64,000 bases of DNA from MED-G16 sp964467915 (GCA_964467915.1 CAYXSW010000006.1:1-64000); one strand, 5' to 3'; shown: positions 8,720 to 18,330, counted from the stretch's first letter. Numbers and translations are program-made. Notes: a model not told the origin generated them from the letters alone.

Positions 8720-9907
8720 TTACAATTTTAATAATTTTAATGAAGGTAGTGTACCTTTTACAATATATTCAAGTAAAGCACCGCCTCCAGTAGATATAAA
8801 CGAAATATTGTTATTATTGTTAATTGCTGCAATTGAATCTCCTCCTCCAACTAATGAATATGCACCATTTATTGTTGACTCTGATATTGCTTCACTTACT
8901 TTAAATGTTCCTTCTGAAAATTCATTAACTTCAAATACTCCCATAGGTCCGTTCCATATAATAGTTTTAGATTTAGAAATAATACTTGTGAAGTTTTTAA
9001 TTGTTTCAATTCCTATATCAAAACCACTTAATTTATCTGGGATATCAAATGAGTTATATGTACTTACTTTATTTATTTCACTAATAGAATTTGAGCACAA
9101 AACATCTACAGGTAATAAAATATTAACATTATTTTCTTTGGCTTGATTTAATAATTTACCTGCTACATTTAATTTATCTTCTTCATATATTGAATTTCCA
9201 ATGTTTCCTCCAAGATATTTAATGAAAGTATTAGCCATTGCACCTCCTATCAATATATTATCAACGACTTTAATCAATTTTTCAATAACACCAATTTTAT
9301 CAGAAACTTTAGATCCTCCTAGAATTGCAGTAAAGGGCGGTTTATTTTTAAAAAATAATTTATTTATATTTTTTAATTCTTGATCAACTAATAGACCAAC
9401 ACAGCACTCATTAATATGATTAATAATTGCATTTGTAGATGCATGGGATCTATGACAAGTTCCAAATGCGTCGTTTATATAAACATCTGCAAACGAACTT
9501 AATACTTTAGCAAAATTTTTGTTATTAGATTTTTCTTCTGGATAAAATCTTAAATTTTCTAAAAGTATTATTTTATTTTTTTCCAAATATTTATTTATTG
9601 AAAAATCATTAGAATAATAATCACTAACAAGTGGGATCTTAATTTTGAATATATTTTCGAGATAGCTTATTATGTTCTCTAAAGAAAATTTTTTTTCATA
9701 TCCTTTACCTCTAGGCCTCCCAAGGTGAGACATTATAATGCATTTCCCTCTATTTTCTAAGACATACTTTATTGACTTAATACCATTATCGATTCTTGTA
9801 GTATCTGAAATTTTTAGATTTTCTTTTAATGGTACATTAAAATCAACTCTAACTATTGCTACTTTATCCTTAAAATCTATATCAATTATACTCTTACATT
9901 TCAACAT
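8720..9907 (-). CDS. pgk: Phosphoglycerate kinase
   Basis: This 395-residue cytoplasmic glycolytic enzyme transfers phosphate between 1,3-bisphosphoglycerate and ADP. Family motifs are all present: RVDFNVPL near the N-terminus, SHLGRPRG with substrate-binding arginine, GGSKVSDKIGVIE in the hinge region, the nucleotide-binding N-G-P-M-G-V-F, and the C-terminal GGGDSIAAI and STGGGALLEYI. Length is normal. It is the last gene of the minus-strand array that begins at ilvD, one base after the sua5 stop, so it appears co-transcribed with unrelated biosynthetic and tRNA modification genes. No alternative function is likely. Confidence 0.97.
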   Translation of the reverse strand: MLKCKSIIDIDFKDKVAIVRVDFNVPLKENLKISDTTRIDNGIKSIKYVLENRGKCIIMSHLGRPRGKGYEKKFSLENIISYLENIFKIKIPLVSDYYSNDFSINKYLEKNKIILLENLRFYPEEKSNNKNFAKVLSSFADVYINDAFGTCHRSHASTNAIINHINECCVGLLVDQELKNINKLFFKNKPPFTAILGGSKVSDKIGVIEKLIKVVDNILIGGAMANTFIKYLGGNIGNSIYEEDKLNVAGKLLNQAKENNVNILLPVDVLCSNSISEINKVSTYNSFDIPDKLSGFDIGIETIKNFTSIISKSKTIIWNGPMGVFEVNEFSEGTFKVSEAISESTINGAYSLVGGGDSIAAINNNNNISFISTGGGALLEYIVKGTLPSLKLLKL

Positions 9908-9908
9908 T

Positions 9909-10853
9909 TTATTCTGCAGATTTAGTTAATCTATCGTTAATTGTTCTACCTATAAGATTATTAGGCATTAAACTTGAGATAATAATATCTATATTTTTCA
10001 TTTTATCGAGTTTATATAGAGAAGAGTAAAGATTTTTACTTGCCTCATCCATTGATGATTTATCTGATAAAATAATTTGATTTTCATATTTAACATATTC
10101 ATACTTTTTATCAAAACATAAGATGCCAATTTTTTTATCTTGATGAATTTCACAAAGATTTTTAATATCTCCTAAATATAATTTTTTTCTAGGTGAATAA
10201 TGATTTTTAAATGAACCAGGGTAGTTTTTATTTTTATTTAATATTTCAATATTACCTATTTTTTTTAAGTCATTTAACACCAAACTTCCTAATCTATATA
10301 CAATAATTTTATTTTCCTTAAACCCAATAATTGTTGATTCTATTCCTAATTTACAATTGCCGCCTTCTAGAATATAATCTATTCCTCTAGAAAAGTTTTT
10401 ATGGACATGCTCTGTTTTAGTTGGTGATATATAACCGAAAATATTAGCACTCGGTGCTGCAACTGGATAATTTAAATTTTCTAGCAATTTAAGAGTGATT
10501 GTTTTGTTTGGAATTCTAAATGCAACTGTATTTAAATTTGATGTAGTTAGATTTGGAATAATATTTTTTTTTTCAAAAATAATTGTCATTGGACCCGGCC
10601 AAAACTTTTCTGCTAACGCATATACCTTTTCAGGTACATCATTAACATATTTTTTTATTTTATCTAAAGAATCTGTATGACAAATTAACGGATCGTTTTT
10701 TGGTCTATTTTTAATAGAAAAAATTTTCTCAACAGCATTTATTTTTAAAGCATTACCTGCTAATCCATATACTGTCTCAGTTGGTATTACTACAATTCCA
10801 TCATCATTTAAGACCTTAGCCGCATAATCAATATTTTTTCCAGATTTAATCAT
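9909..10853 (-). CDS. sua5: Threonylcarbamoyl-AMP synthase, Sua5 type
   Basis: This 314-residue enzyme makes threonylcarbamoyl-AMP from threonine, bicarbonate and ATP, the first step of the universal t6A37 tRNA modification. The N-terminal YrdC/TsaC domain (about 1-200) has IPTETVYGLAGNA, the R-P-K-N-D-P-L loop, APSAN and ESTIIG. The extra C-terminal Sua5 domain (about 225-314) distinguishes it from the shorter TsaC. The ATPase partner tsaE is at 28136-28546 and the downstream methylthiotransferase mtaB at 50803-52080; tsaB and tsaD are not here. It overlaps the end of the QueA gene by four bases, consistent with translational coupling. Confidence 0.94.
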   Translation of the reverse strand: MIKSGKNIDYAAKVLNDDGIVVIPTETVYGLAGNALKINAVEKIFSIKNRPKNDPLICHTDSLDKIKKYVNDVPEKVYALAEKFWPGPMTIIFEKKNIIPNLTTSNLNTVAFRIPNKTITLKLLENLNYPVAAPSANIFGYISPTKTEHVHKNFSRGIDYILEGGNCKLGIESTIIGFKENKIIVYRLGSLVLNDLKKIGNIEILNKNKNYPGSFKNHYSPRKKLYLGDIKNLCEIHQDKKIGILCFDKKYEYVKYENQIILSDKSSMDEASKNLYSSLYKLDKMKNIDIIISSLMPNNLIGRTINDRLTKSAE

Positions 10854-11998
10854 TTTTTAAATAATAGAGAAGAGTCACCATAGCTTAAAAATCTAAATTT
10901 TTTTTGAGAAGCGAACTTATAAACTTTTCTCCAGTCTTCACCAATAAATGCAGCAATTAATAGAATTAAAGTTGATTTAGGATAATGAAAATTAGTTATT
11001 AATTGATTACAAAATTTAAAATTGTAACCAGGTAGTATAAATATACTTGATCGGAATTTTATTAAGTTTAAATTATTTGATTCCATAAAATTTAAAATAA
11101 AATTACATATTTCATTTTTACTATAATTTTTATTTACCTTTTCATAAGGATATTGTTCGATATTTAGATCATTTTTTTTGTTTAAAATTTTTATTCCAAG
11201 ATAATATAATGACTCTAATGTCCTTAAACTAGTTGTTCCTACAGCAATTATATTTTTTGATTTTTTTAAATTCATAATATTTTTTTTTGAAACAATCATT
11301 TCTTCAGAATGCATATTGTGATTTATAATTTTTTTTTTGCTTATTGGTTTGAAAGTTCCAATTCCAACATGTAGTGTTAAGTAATCAGTAGTATTATCCA
11401 ATTTTAATTTTTCAATTATTTTTTTAGTAAAATGTAACCCTGCTGTTGGTGATGCAATGGACCCATCAATTTTAGAATAAACTGTCTGATAATCATTTAA
11501 ATCACTTTCTTCTATATTTCTTTTAATGTAGGGGGGTAGTGGTAGTGTGCCAAAAATTTCAATGATTTCTCTCCATTTTCTTTTTTTATTCCATGAAATT
11601 AAAATCTTTTTATTTTCTTTTATTGCTTTTAATTCTATAGAATTTTTTTTAGAAATTAATATTTCTTTCTCTTTCCACTTCTTATTGTTTCCAACTAAAG
11701 CGTTTATCTCAACACTACTATGACTTAATTTTTTAGTATTAATTAATAAAATTTCAATTTTTGTTTTTTCATTTTTGTGAAATAAAAACCTACTATTAAT
11801 TACTCTAGTATCATTAAAATATATTGTAGAGTTTTTTGGAATATAATTATCTATATTTTTAAATTCTGTATTTATTATTTCTTTCGGATTATATACAAGC
11901 AATTTTGAGTTTTCTCTTTTATTTGCAGGATATAAGGCTATATTTTTTTTTGGAAGTATATAATTATAATCTTCCAGATTAAGATTTTCATCTAACAC
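10850..11998 (-). CDS. queA: S-adenosylmethionine:tRNA ribosyltransferase-isomerase, long Bacteroidota form
   Basis: This enzyme transfers and isomerises the ribosyl part of SAM onto preQ1-tRNA, giving epoxyqueuosine. Motifs include FNDTRVINSRF near residue 61, LPLPPYIKR, SPTAGLHFT, HVGIGTFKP, GTTSLRTLES and the C-terminal TNFHYPKSTL. At 382 residues it is longer than the roughly 340-350 of standard QueA; the extra length fits the long form that Bacteroidota often carry, for which the reaction is less well tested. With tgt, queC and queF also in the window, a queuosine role is reasonable. It follows ilvC by 11 bases and overlaps sua5 by four. Confidence 0.85.
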   Translation of the reverse strand: MLDENLNLEDYNYILPKKNIALYPANKRENSKLLVYNPKEIINTEFKNIDNYIPKNSTIYFNDTRVINSRFLFHKNEKTKIEILLINTKKLSHSSVEINALVGNNKKWKEKEILISKKNSIELKAIKENKKILISWNKKRKWREIIEIFGTLPLPPYIKRNIEESDLNDYQTVYSKIDGSIASPTAGLHFTKKIIEKLKLDNTTDYLTLHVGIGTFKPISKKKIINHNMHSEEMIVSKKNIMNLKKSKNIIAVGTTSLRTLESLYYLGIKILNKKNDLNIEQYPYEKVNKNYSKNEICNFILNFMESNNLNLIKFRSSIFILPGYNFKFCNQLITNFHYPKSTLILLIAAFIGEDWRKVYKFASQKKFRFLSYGDSSLLFKK

Positions 11999-12009
11999 CA
12001 GTATTAGAT

Positions 12010-13047
12010 TTATGGTCTAAGTTTTCTTACTTCATTTCCTGTTCTCCATAATTCAGAGTCTTTTAACTCTGATAATTCTTTGTCTAGCCCCTCTCTATAA
12101 TTACTTTTTTTATTAGCCTCAATAGTTATTTTAGCTTCTTCTCCACTTTCAACAGATTCATAAAGTTCTTCAAAAACTGGGTAGACTGCGTCTCTAAACT
12201 TTTTCCACCAATCTAGAGCCCCTCTTTGTGCCGTAGTAGAACAATTTGCATACATCCAATCCATTCCATTCTCAGCAACAAGTGGATATAAAGATTGGGT
12301 TGCTTCTTCTACAGTTTCATTAAATGCCTCTGATGGAGAGTGTCCTTTTTTTCTTAAAATAGCGTATTGGGCAGCAAATAAACCTTGAATAGCTCCCATA
12401 AGTGTCCCTCTTTCTCCTGTCAAATCACTAAAAACTTCTTTTTTAAATGTTGTCTCGAACAAATACCCTGATCCAACACCTATACCCAATGAAATAACTT
12501 TATCTCTTGCCTTACCACTATAATCCTGATGAATAGCAAAACTTGAATTTAATCCATTTCCCTCTACAAATAGTCTTCTCAAACTTGTTCCAGATCCTTT
12601 AGGAGCAACTAAGATAACATCAATATCATTTGGAGGTATTATGTTAGTTTGATCTTTATAAGTAATACCAAAACCATGAGAAAAGTAAAGTGTTTTGCCA
12701 TTTGTTAAATATTTTTTAACAGTGGGCCACACTTGAATTTGTCCAGCATCTGATAATAGATATTGAATTATAGTTCCCCTTTTACATGCTTCTTCTATTT
12801 CAAACAAATTTTCACCTTCTACCCATCCGTCTGACAAAGCTTTGTCCCATGACTTTGAATTTTTTCTTTGACCTATTATAACATTAAACCCATTGTCTTT
12901 TAAGTTAAGGGATTGACCAGGTCCCTGAACTCCATATCCAATTATTGATATTGTATCATTTTTTAGATATTCTACTGCTTTTGAAAGAGGATATTCTTCT
13001 CTCGTTACAACTTCTTCTAGACTTCCTCCAAAATTTATTTTTGCCAT
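12010..13047 (-). CDS. ilvC: Ketol-acid reductoisomerase (class I, NADPH)
   Basis: This 345-residue enzyme isomerises and reduces acetolactate or acetohydroxybutyrate, the second common step of valine, leucine and isoleucine synthesis. The Rossmann nucleotide site G-Y-G-V-Q-G-P-G-Q is near residues 38-46 with the cofactor-specificity loop GQRKNSKSW after it. VAPKGSG and SDLTGERGTLMG carry catalytic and Mg2+-binding residues. It is the short class I form, and the sequence style matches Bacteroides IlvC rather than the roughly 490-residue E. coli type. It ends the ilvD-ilvB-ilvH-ilvC set, 11 bases after ilvH. Confidence 0.96.
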   Translation of the reverse strand: MAKINFGGSLEEVVTREEYPLSKAVEYLKNDTISIIGYGVQGPGQSLNLKDNGFNVIIGQRKNSKSWDKALSDGWVEGENLFEIEEACKRGTIIQYLLSDAGQIQVWPTVKKYLTNGKTLYFSHGFGITYKDQTNIIPPNDIDVILVAPKGSGTSLRRLFVEGNGLNSSFAIHQDYSGKARDKVISLGIGVGSGYLFETTFKKEVFSDLTGERGTLMGAIQGLFAAQYAILRKKGHSPSEAFNETVEEATQSLYPLVAENGMDWMYANCSTTAQRGALDWWKKFRDAVYPVFEELYESVESGEEAKITIEANKKSNYREGLDKELSELKDSELWRTGNEVRKLRP

Positions 13048-13058
13048 AGTTATATAAT

Positions 13059-13649
13059 TTAAATATTTAATTTATTTGATCTTGTTTTTTCCAGTTCTTT
13101 TAAAAAATTAACAGTTTTTCTTTTCTTTTTTGAAAGAGCTACTCTTCCTGATCTAGCAAATTCAAGAATTTCTCCAAATTTATCTAAATCATTATATAAT
13201 TTTTGAGTTTCAATTTTACTTCCAGTTTTTTGGATTATGGTATGTTGTTTTTCTATAACAAGAATTTTTGCTCCATGAGATTTAATTAATTTTTCTACTT
13301 TTTGACCTTTTAAAAATATTTTAGTAGGTAGTTTATATAAAGCAATTTCTTGGAAATAAATTTCACTTTCATCATATAAAAATGCTCCTAAGACATCGAC
13401 TAACTTATTTATGCTGTTTAAAATTTTAATTATTTTCTCTTTACTTGAGTTAACCACAATTGTAAATCTACTTACACCTTTAACCTCAGTTGTAGATACA
13501 TTCAAGCTATTTATATTCATTTTTCTCCTATTGAATATAATAGTAATATGATTTAGGAGCCCAGCTTTATCTTCAGTTAAGACTGATAGAGTATATTCCT
13601 CAATTTTATTTTCTGAATCTCTTAATTGGTATAATCCTTTCTTTTTCAT
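13059..13649 (-). CDS. ilvH: Acetolactate synthase small (regulatory) subunit
   Basis: A 196-residue regulatory subunit of acetohydroxyacid synthase, which activates the catalytic subunit and usually confers valine feedback inhibition. An ACT domain spans about residues 17-92 (YTLSVLTEDKAGLLNHI is the typical opening), followed by the C-terminal ACT-like domain from about 95. The name ilvN would be equally acceptable. It overlaps the ilvB stop by four bases, as expected for subunits made in fixed ratio. Length is slightly above the usual 160-180 residues because of a short basic C-terminal tail. Confidence 0.93.
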   Translation of the reverse strand: MKKKGLYQLRDSENKIEEYTLSVLTEDKAGLLNHITIIFNRRKMNINSLNVSTTEVKGVSRFTIVVNSSKEKIIKILNSINKLVDVLGAFLYDESEIYFQEIALYKLPTKIFLKGQKVEKLIKSHGAKILVIEKQHTIIQKTGSKIETQKLYNDLDKFGEILEFARSGRVALSKKKRKTVNFLKELEKTRSNKLNI

Positions 13650-15334
13650 TCTAATCTAATATTTGAAACAGATTCTCCAGATGGTACCATTGGAAAAACA
13701 TTTTCTTCTTTTTCGACAATTACATTAAGTAAATATGGTCCCTCAAAATTTATAAACTCTTCTAAAACAGTATTTAAATCTTTTCTTTTTTCAAGTTTTT
13801 TATTTTTAATACCATAACCATCACTTATTTTGTTAAAATCTGGATTAATCATTTCAGTAAAAGAGTACCTATTATCAAAAAATAATTCTTGCCATTGTCT
13901 AACCATGCCCAGAAAATTATTATTGAGTATTAAAATTTTAACAGCTATTTTATATTGGGCTATTGTAGCTAATTCTTGAATTGTCATTTGTATTCCTCCA
14001 TCTCCTATAATTGCAATTACTTCTCTTTTTTGATTTCCTAATTTTGCTCCCATAGATGCGGGCAAGGCAAAACCCATTGTTCCTAAACCTCCTGAGGTGA
14101 TATTGCTATTTGACTTTTTAAATTTGTAGTATCTTGATGCTATCATCTGATGCTGACCAACATCAGTTACTATTATGGAATTACCTTTTGTTAATTCAGA
14201 TAATTTATTAATTACTTCGGCCATTGAAAGCTGTTTCTTTTTGCCACTTATCTCATTTTTGATTACTTTATTATATTCGATCTCATCACATCTCCTGAAT
14301 TCAGAAATCCATTCATTAAATTTCATTTCATTGACATGGGATATTAAGTGTGTTAACGCTTCTTTTGCATCTGCATTAATAGCCACATCGGTTTTAATTA
14401 TCTTATCAATTTCTGACGGATCGATTTCTATATGAACCACTTTAGCATTAACTGCATATTTTGTTGTGTCTCCAGTCACCCTATCATCAAATCTCATTCC
14501 TATAGCAATAATTAAATCAGCTTCGTTAGTTTTTATATTAGGACCATAATTTCCGTGCATTCCTAAGTAACCCACATAATTTTTATGATTACAGTTTAGT
14601 GCTGATAACCCTAAAAGGGTAGATGCTACTGGAATTCCAGTTTTTTCAGTGAAATTTAAAAGTTCTTTTTGGGCATTGGATAGGAGAACACCTTGACCTA
14701 TAAGAATAAGAGGTTTTTTTGACCTATTAATTAATTTTGCTGCTTCTATTATTTTATCTTGATCTAGGATAGGATAAGGATGATAACTTCTAATCTTTTC
14801 ACATCTTTTATAATGAAATTTTACTTTAGAGAATTGAGCATCTTTAGTAATATCTATTAGTACAGGGCCTGGTCTACCAGATTTTGCAATGTAGAATGCC
14901 TTAGAAATAACACTTTGTATTTCTTCTGAATTAGTAATTTGATAATTCCATTTTGTTACAGGCATTGAAATTCCAATTATATCAGACTCTTGAAAAGCAT
15001 CTGTTCCAAGTAGTTGAGATGGGACTTGTCCAGTTATGCAAACAAGGGGTGTTGAATCAATCTGAGCATCAGCTAATCCAGTTATTAGATTAGTTGCTCC
15101 AGGACCTGAGGTTGCAAAACAAACACCAACTTTTCCTGAGACTCTGGAATAACCTTGAGATGCGTGTATAGCTCCTTGCTCATGTCTAGATAATATATGA
15201 TTTATCTTATTCATATGTGAATAGAGAGAATCATAGATAGGCATTATAGCACCACCAGGATAACCGAATATAGTATCTACACCTTCTTCTATTAAAGATT
15301 TTATTATTGCTTCTGAACCTTGAATATTTTTCAT
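13646..15334 (-). CDS. ilvB: Acetolactate synthase large (catalytic) subunit
   Basis: This 562-residue thiamine diphosphate enzyme condenses pyruvate with pyruvate or 2-ketobutyrate. The N-terminal TPP-activating motif GYPGGAIMP is near residues 23-31 and the catalytic glutamate sits in RHEQGA near 50. The central FAD/Rossmann-like domain covers about 190-330. The C-terminal TPP-Mg2+ motif GDGGIQMT pairs with N-N-N-F-L-G-M-V-R-Q-W, which belongs to biosynthetic (FAD-dependent) AHAS. It lies three bases after ilvD and overlaps ilvH by four bases. Confidence 0.96.
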   Translation of the reverse strand: MKNIQGSEAIIKSLIEEGVDTIFGYPGGAIMPIYDSLYSHMNKINHILSRHEQGAIHASQGYSRVSGKVGVCFATSGPGATNLITGLADAQIDSTPLVCITGQVPSQLLGTDAFQESDIIGISMPVTKWNYQITNSEEIQSVISKAFYIAKSGRPGPVLIDITKDAQFSKVKFHYKRCEKIRSYHPYPILDQDKIIEAAKLINRSKKPLILIGQGVLLSNAQKELLNFTEKTGIPVASTLLGLSALNCNHKNYVGYLGMHGNYGPNIKTNEADLIIAIGMRFDDRVTGDTTKYAVNAKVVHIEIDPSEIDKIIKTDVAINADAKEALTHLISHVNEMKFNEWISEFRRCDEIEYNKVIKNEISGKKKQLSMAEVINKLSELTKGNSIIVTDVGQHQMIASRYYKFKKSNSNITSGGLGTMGFALPASMGAKLGNQKREVIAIIGDGGIQMTIQELATIAQYKIAVKILILNNNFLGMVRQWQELFFDNRYSFTEMINPDFNKISDGYGIKNKKLEKRKDLNTVLEEFINFEGPYLLNVIVEKEENVFPMVPSGESVSNIRLE

Positions 15335-15337
15335 AAT

Positions 15338-17002
15338 TTAATCAGTAATACATCCTTTTGAAGCAGAGGATACGGTGTTTATATATTTTTTTACAACTCC
15401 TTTGTAATTATAGTGTTGATGTAATTTTATTTTTTTTATTCTTTTTTCAAACTCTTTATCATCAATTTTTAAATCAATTTTATTTGATATTGCATCTATT
15501 ACAATTTTATCTCCATTTTTTATAATAGATATTGGTCCACCTTCAAAAGATTCAGGGGTAATATGTCCAACTACAAATCCATGAGAGCCACCAGAAAACC
15601 TTCCATCAGTTATTAGTGCTACATCTTTTCCAAGACCTGCTCCTATTACAGCACTAGTTGGCTTTAACATCTCTGGCATTCCAGGTCCTCCCTTAGGCCC
15701 GGAATTTCTGATAACAATTACGTCACCTTTTTTCACTTCTGTCTTGATACCATTTATTGCATCAAATTCATTTTCAAATACAACTGCATTTCCCTCGAAA
15801 ATTTCACCTTCTTTTCCTGTTATTTTAGCTACAGCTCCATGTGGTGCAATATTACCGTATAGAATTTGAATGTGTCCATTTTTTTTAATTGGGTTATTAA
15901 ATGATTTAATTATATTTTTATCTATAGAGGGAGATGTGTTTTTTAAATTTTCTTCTATGGTTTTACCAGTTACTGTAACACAATCACCATGTAAATATCC
16001 TTTTTCAAGCATATATTTCATTAAAGTTGGAGTTCCTCCCATCTTATGTAAGTCTTCCATTAAAAATTCACCACTTGGCTTAAGATTAGCTATAAAAGGA
16101 GTTTTATCACTAAAGGTTTGAAAATCATCTATTGAAAGCTCAACATCTACTGATTTTGCCATTGCAATTAAATGAAGAACAGCATTAGTAGAGCCTCCTA
16201 ATACCATTATGATTGATAGGGCATTTTCAAAAGCTTTTCTTGTCATTATTTCTTTTGGGCGAATATCTTCTTTAAGTAAATTAAAAATAGCTTTTCCTAA
16301 ATTTTGAGTCTCCTTAATTTTATTGTTACTTTCTGCTGGATTAGATGAACTATAGGGTAAACTCATTCCAAGAGCCTCAATTGCTGATGACATTGTATTT
16401 GCAGTGTACATTCCACCACAAGCTCCTGGTCCAGGAATACTATTTTTAATAATCCCTTTATATTCTTCATTTGATATAACCCCTTTAATTTTTTCTCCAT
16501 ACGCTTCAAAAGCTGAAACTATATTTAAACTTTTATTATTATATTTTCCAGATTTTATTGTGCCACCATAAACTAGAATTGATGGTCTATTTAATCTTCC
16601 AATTGCCATCATTGCCCCTGGCATATTTTTATCACAGCCCACAACAGAAATTAATCCATCATAAAATTGAGCATTTACAATAGTTTCAATTGAGTCAGCA
16701 ATTATCTCTCTTGAAATAAGAGAGTATGTCATCCCTTTAGTCCCATTAGTAATCCCATCACTTACTCCTATAGTATTAAAAATTAGTCCAACTAAATTTT
16801 CATCTATTACACTACTCTTAATTTCTTTAGCTAATTTATTTAAATGCATGTTGCAAGGATTTCCTTCAAATCCTGTGCTAGCAATACCTACTTGAGGTTT
16901 TTTAAAATCATCATCTTTTAAGCCAATTCCATAAAGCATTGCTTGCGCTGCAGGTAATGACTCATCTTGAGTTATTTTCTTACTATATTTATTTAGTTTC
17001 AT
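15338..17002 (-). CDS. ilvD: Dihydroxy-acid dehydratase
   Basis: This iron-sulfur enzyme makes the branched 2-keto acids. Cluster cysteines are visible in GNPCNMHL, VVGCDKNMPG and GPGACGGMYTAN, with the substrate region GGSTNAVLHL and the C-terminal GRFSGGSHGFVVGHI. I place the start at the ATG at 17002 (MKLNKYSKKITQ, 554 residues), which matches the conserved N-terminus. An ATG five codons upstream (17017) is open in frame, but it lies inside a hairpin in the leader. It is the first gene of the seven-gene ilv-queA-sua5-pgk array; leuABCD and ilvA are elsewhere. Confidence 0.95.
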   Translation of the reverse strand: MKLNKYSKKITQDESLPAAQAMLYGIGLKDDDFKKPQVGIASTGFEGNPCNMHLNKLAKEIKSSVIDENLVGLIFNTIGVSDGITNGTKGMTYSLISREIIADSIETIVNAQFYDGLISVVGCDKNMPGAMMAIGRLNRPSILVYGGTIKSGKYNNKSLNIVSAFEAYGEKIKGVISNEEYKGIIKNSIPGPGACGGMYTANTMSSAIEALGMSLPYSSSNPAESNNKIKETQNLGKAIFNLLKEDIRPKEIMTRKAFENALSIIMVLGGSTNAVLHLIAMAKSVDVELSIDDFQTFSDKTPFIANLKPSGEFLMEDLHKMGGTPTLMKYMLEKGYLHGDCVTVTGKTIEENLKNTSPSIDKNIIKSFNNPIKKNGHIQILYGNIAPHGAVAKITGKEGEIFEGNAVVFENEFDAINGIKTEVKKGDVIVIRNSGPKGGPGMPEMLKPTSAVIGAGLGKDVALITDGRFSGGSHGFVVGHITPESFEGGPISIIKNGDKIVIDAISNKIDLKIDDKEFEKRIKKIKLHQHYNYKGVVKKYINTVSSASKGCITD

Positions 17003-17013
17003 AATAAAAAAAT

Positions 17014-17032
17014 CCATTCTTCTAAGGAATGG
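17014..17032 (-). promoter_or_regulatory. Hairpin in the ilvD 5' leader
   Basis: CCATTC (17014-17019) and GAATGG (17027-17032) form a perfect 6-bp stem around a 7-base loop. The stem contains the alternative upstream ATG (17015-17017) and ends 11 bases before the preferred ilvD start codon. No U-run follows, so it is not a simple terminator. It may hide the upstream start or be a small regulatory element; function is inferred only. Confidence 0.4.
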
Positions 17033-17070
17033 AATTAAAAATATATATTAGTGACTATATTAGTTTGGTA

Positions 17071-17101
17071 TAAAAGTAGCTATTTAAGTTTTTATTTGAA
17101 A
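17071..17101 (-). promoter_or_regulatory. Candidate promoter of the ilv operon
   Basis: On the minus strand TTTC (17098-17101), a 19-base spacer and TACTTTTA (17071-17078) resemble TTTG-N19-TAnnTTTG, with one mismatch in each box. Transcription would start near 17064, leaving a leader of about 60 bases that contains the 17014-17032 hairpin. Position in front of a seven-gene operon supports it, but the match is imperfect. Confidence 0.35.
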
Positions 17102-17103
17102 GT

Positions 17104-18330
17104 ATGATAACAAATGATGCAGTAATTTTCGGAATATTATTTTCAATATTAGGCTTAGTTTTTTTTACCTATAACTCTAAATTATCATTTTGGAAAAAAT
17201 TTTATACTCTTTTTCCTGTTATTTTAGTTTGTTATTTTTTGCCTTCATTTTTTAATTCTACTGGCATTATTAACTCTGAAAATTCAAATTTATATTATGT
17301 TGCTTCCAGGTATCTTCTTCCTTGCTCTTTAGTTCTATTAACCTTAAGTGTTGATATAAAAGAAATACTTAAGTTAGGACCTAAAGCCTTAATTATGTTT
17401 TTTACTGGAACTTTAGGTATATTATTGGGAGGCCCATTCTCATTATTTGTTATTAAATTTTTTTTTCCTGAAATACTCAATATAGAAATAAAAGAATTGG
17501 CAAATGGCATGACTACTATTGCAGGTAGCTGGATAGGAGGTGGAGCAAACCAGGCTGCAATGATGGAGGTTTTTAATGTAGATTCTAATTTATTTTCCAA
17601 AATGGTTGCAGTGGATATAATTTGCGCTAATGTTTTACTTGCTATATTATTAATTGGAGTAAATAAAAGTAAGCTAATTGATAAAAAATTAAATGCTGAT
17701 AGTAGTTCAATTGAAGATATTAAAGATAGAATAGAAAATTATAATCGAAGCATTATGAAAATACCGGATCTCAAAGATTTAATTTTTATTCTTTCTATTG
17801 GATTTGGAGTTACAGGATTTTCACATTTGATTGGTGACTTTTTATCTTCATTTATTTCAAATAATTATCCCTTTCTTGAGAAGTACAGTTTAAGTTCAAA
17901 TTTCTTTTGGTTAGTAATTATTTCTACTTCGCTTGGTGTTTTATTGTCTTTTACTAAACTTAGAAAGCTAGAGGGTTCTGGTTCCTCTAAAATTGGTGGT
18001 TTATTTATTTACGTTTTAGTTTTAACAATTGGACTCAAGATGGATTTACTTGCTATTTTCCAGAATCCTGGTTTATTTTTACTTGGATTTATTTGGATTG
18101 GTTTTCATTTTACTCTTTTAATAGTTGTTGCTAAAATAATAAAAGCTCCATTTTTCTTTATAGCAGTAGGAAGTCAAGCTAATGTTGGTGGTGCTGCCTC
18201 AGCACCGATTGTAGCGTCTGCTTTTCATCCTTCTCTCGCAGCTGTTGGTGTGCTTCTTGCTGTTTTAGGGTATGCTGTTGGGACTTATGCTGCCTACATA
18301 TGTGGAATCATAATGCAAAGTATGATTTAA
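17104..18330 (+). CDS. DUF819 family membrane protein
   Basis: A 408-residue polytopic inner-membrane protein with about eleven or twelve hydrophobic segments, matching the DUF819 (YjcL-like) family. The diagnostic glycine-rich motif T-I-A-G-S-W-I-G-G-G-A-N-Q-A-A lies near residues 139-153, and a second repeat-like motif, GSQANVGGAASAPIVA, is near 359-374. The symmetric arrangement suggests an inverted-repeat transporter fold, but the substrate is unknown. It is transcribed alone, divergent from ilvD across about 100 bases, and its stop overlaps the convergent gene at 18327 by four bases. A TTTG-N22-TTTATTTG arrangement just before the ATG could be its promoter. Confidence 0.85.
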   Translation: MITNDAVIFGILFSILGLVFFTYNSKLSFWKKFYTLFPVILVCYFLPSFFNSTGIINSENSNLYYVASRYLLPCSLVLLTLSVDIKEILKLGPKALIMFFTGTLGILLGGPFSLFVIKFFFPEILNIEIKELANGMTTIAGSWIGGGANQAAMMEVFNVDSNLFSKMVAVDIICANVLLAILLIGVNKSKLIDKKLNADSSSIEDIKDRIENYNRSIMKIPDLKDLIFILSIGFGVTGFSHLIGDFLSSFISNNYPFLEKYSLSSNFFWLVIISTSLGVLLSFTKLRKLEGSGSSKIGGLFIYVLVLTIGLKMDLLAIFQNPGLFLLGFIWIGFHFTLLIVVAKIIKAPFFFIAVGSQANVGGAASAPIVASAFHPSLAAVGVLLAVLGYAVGTYAAYICGIIMQSMI

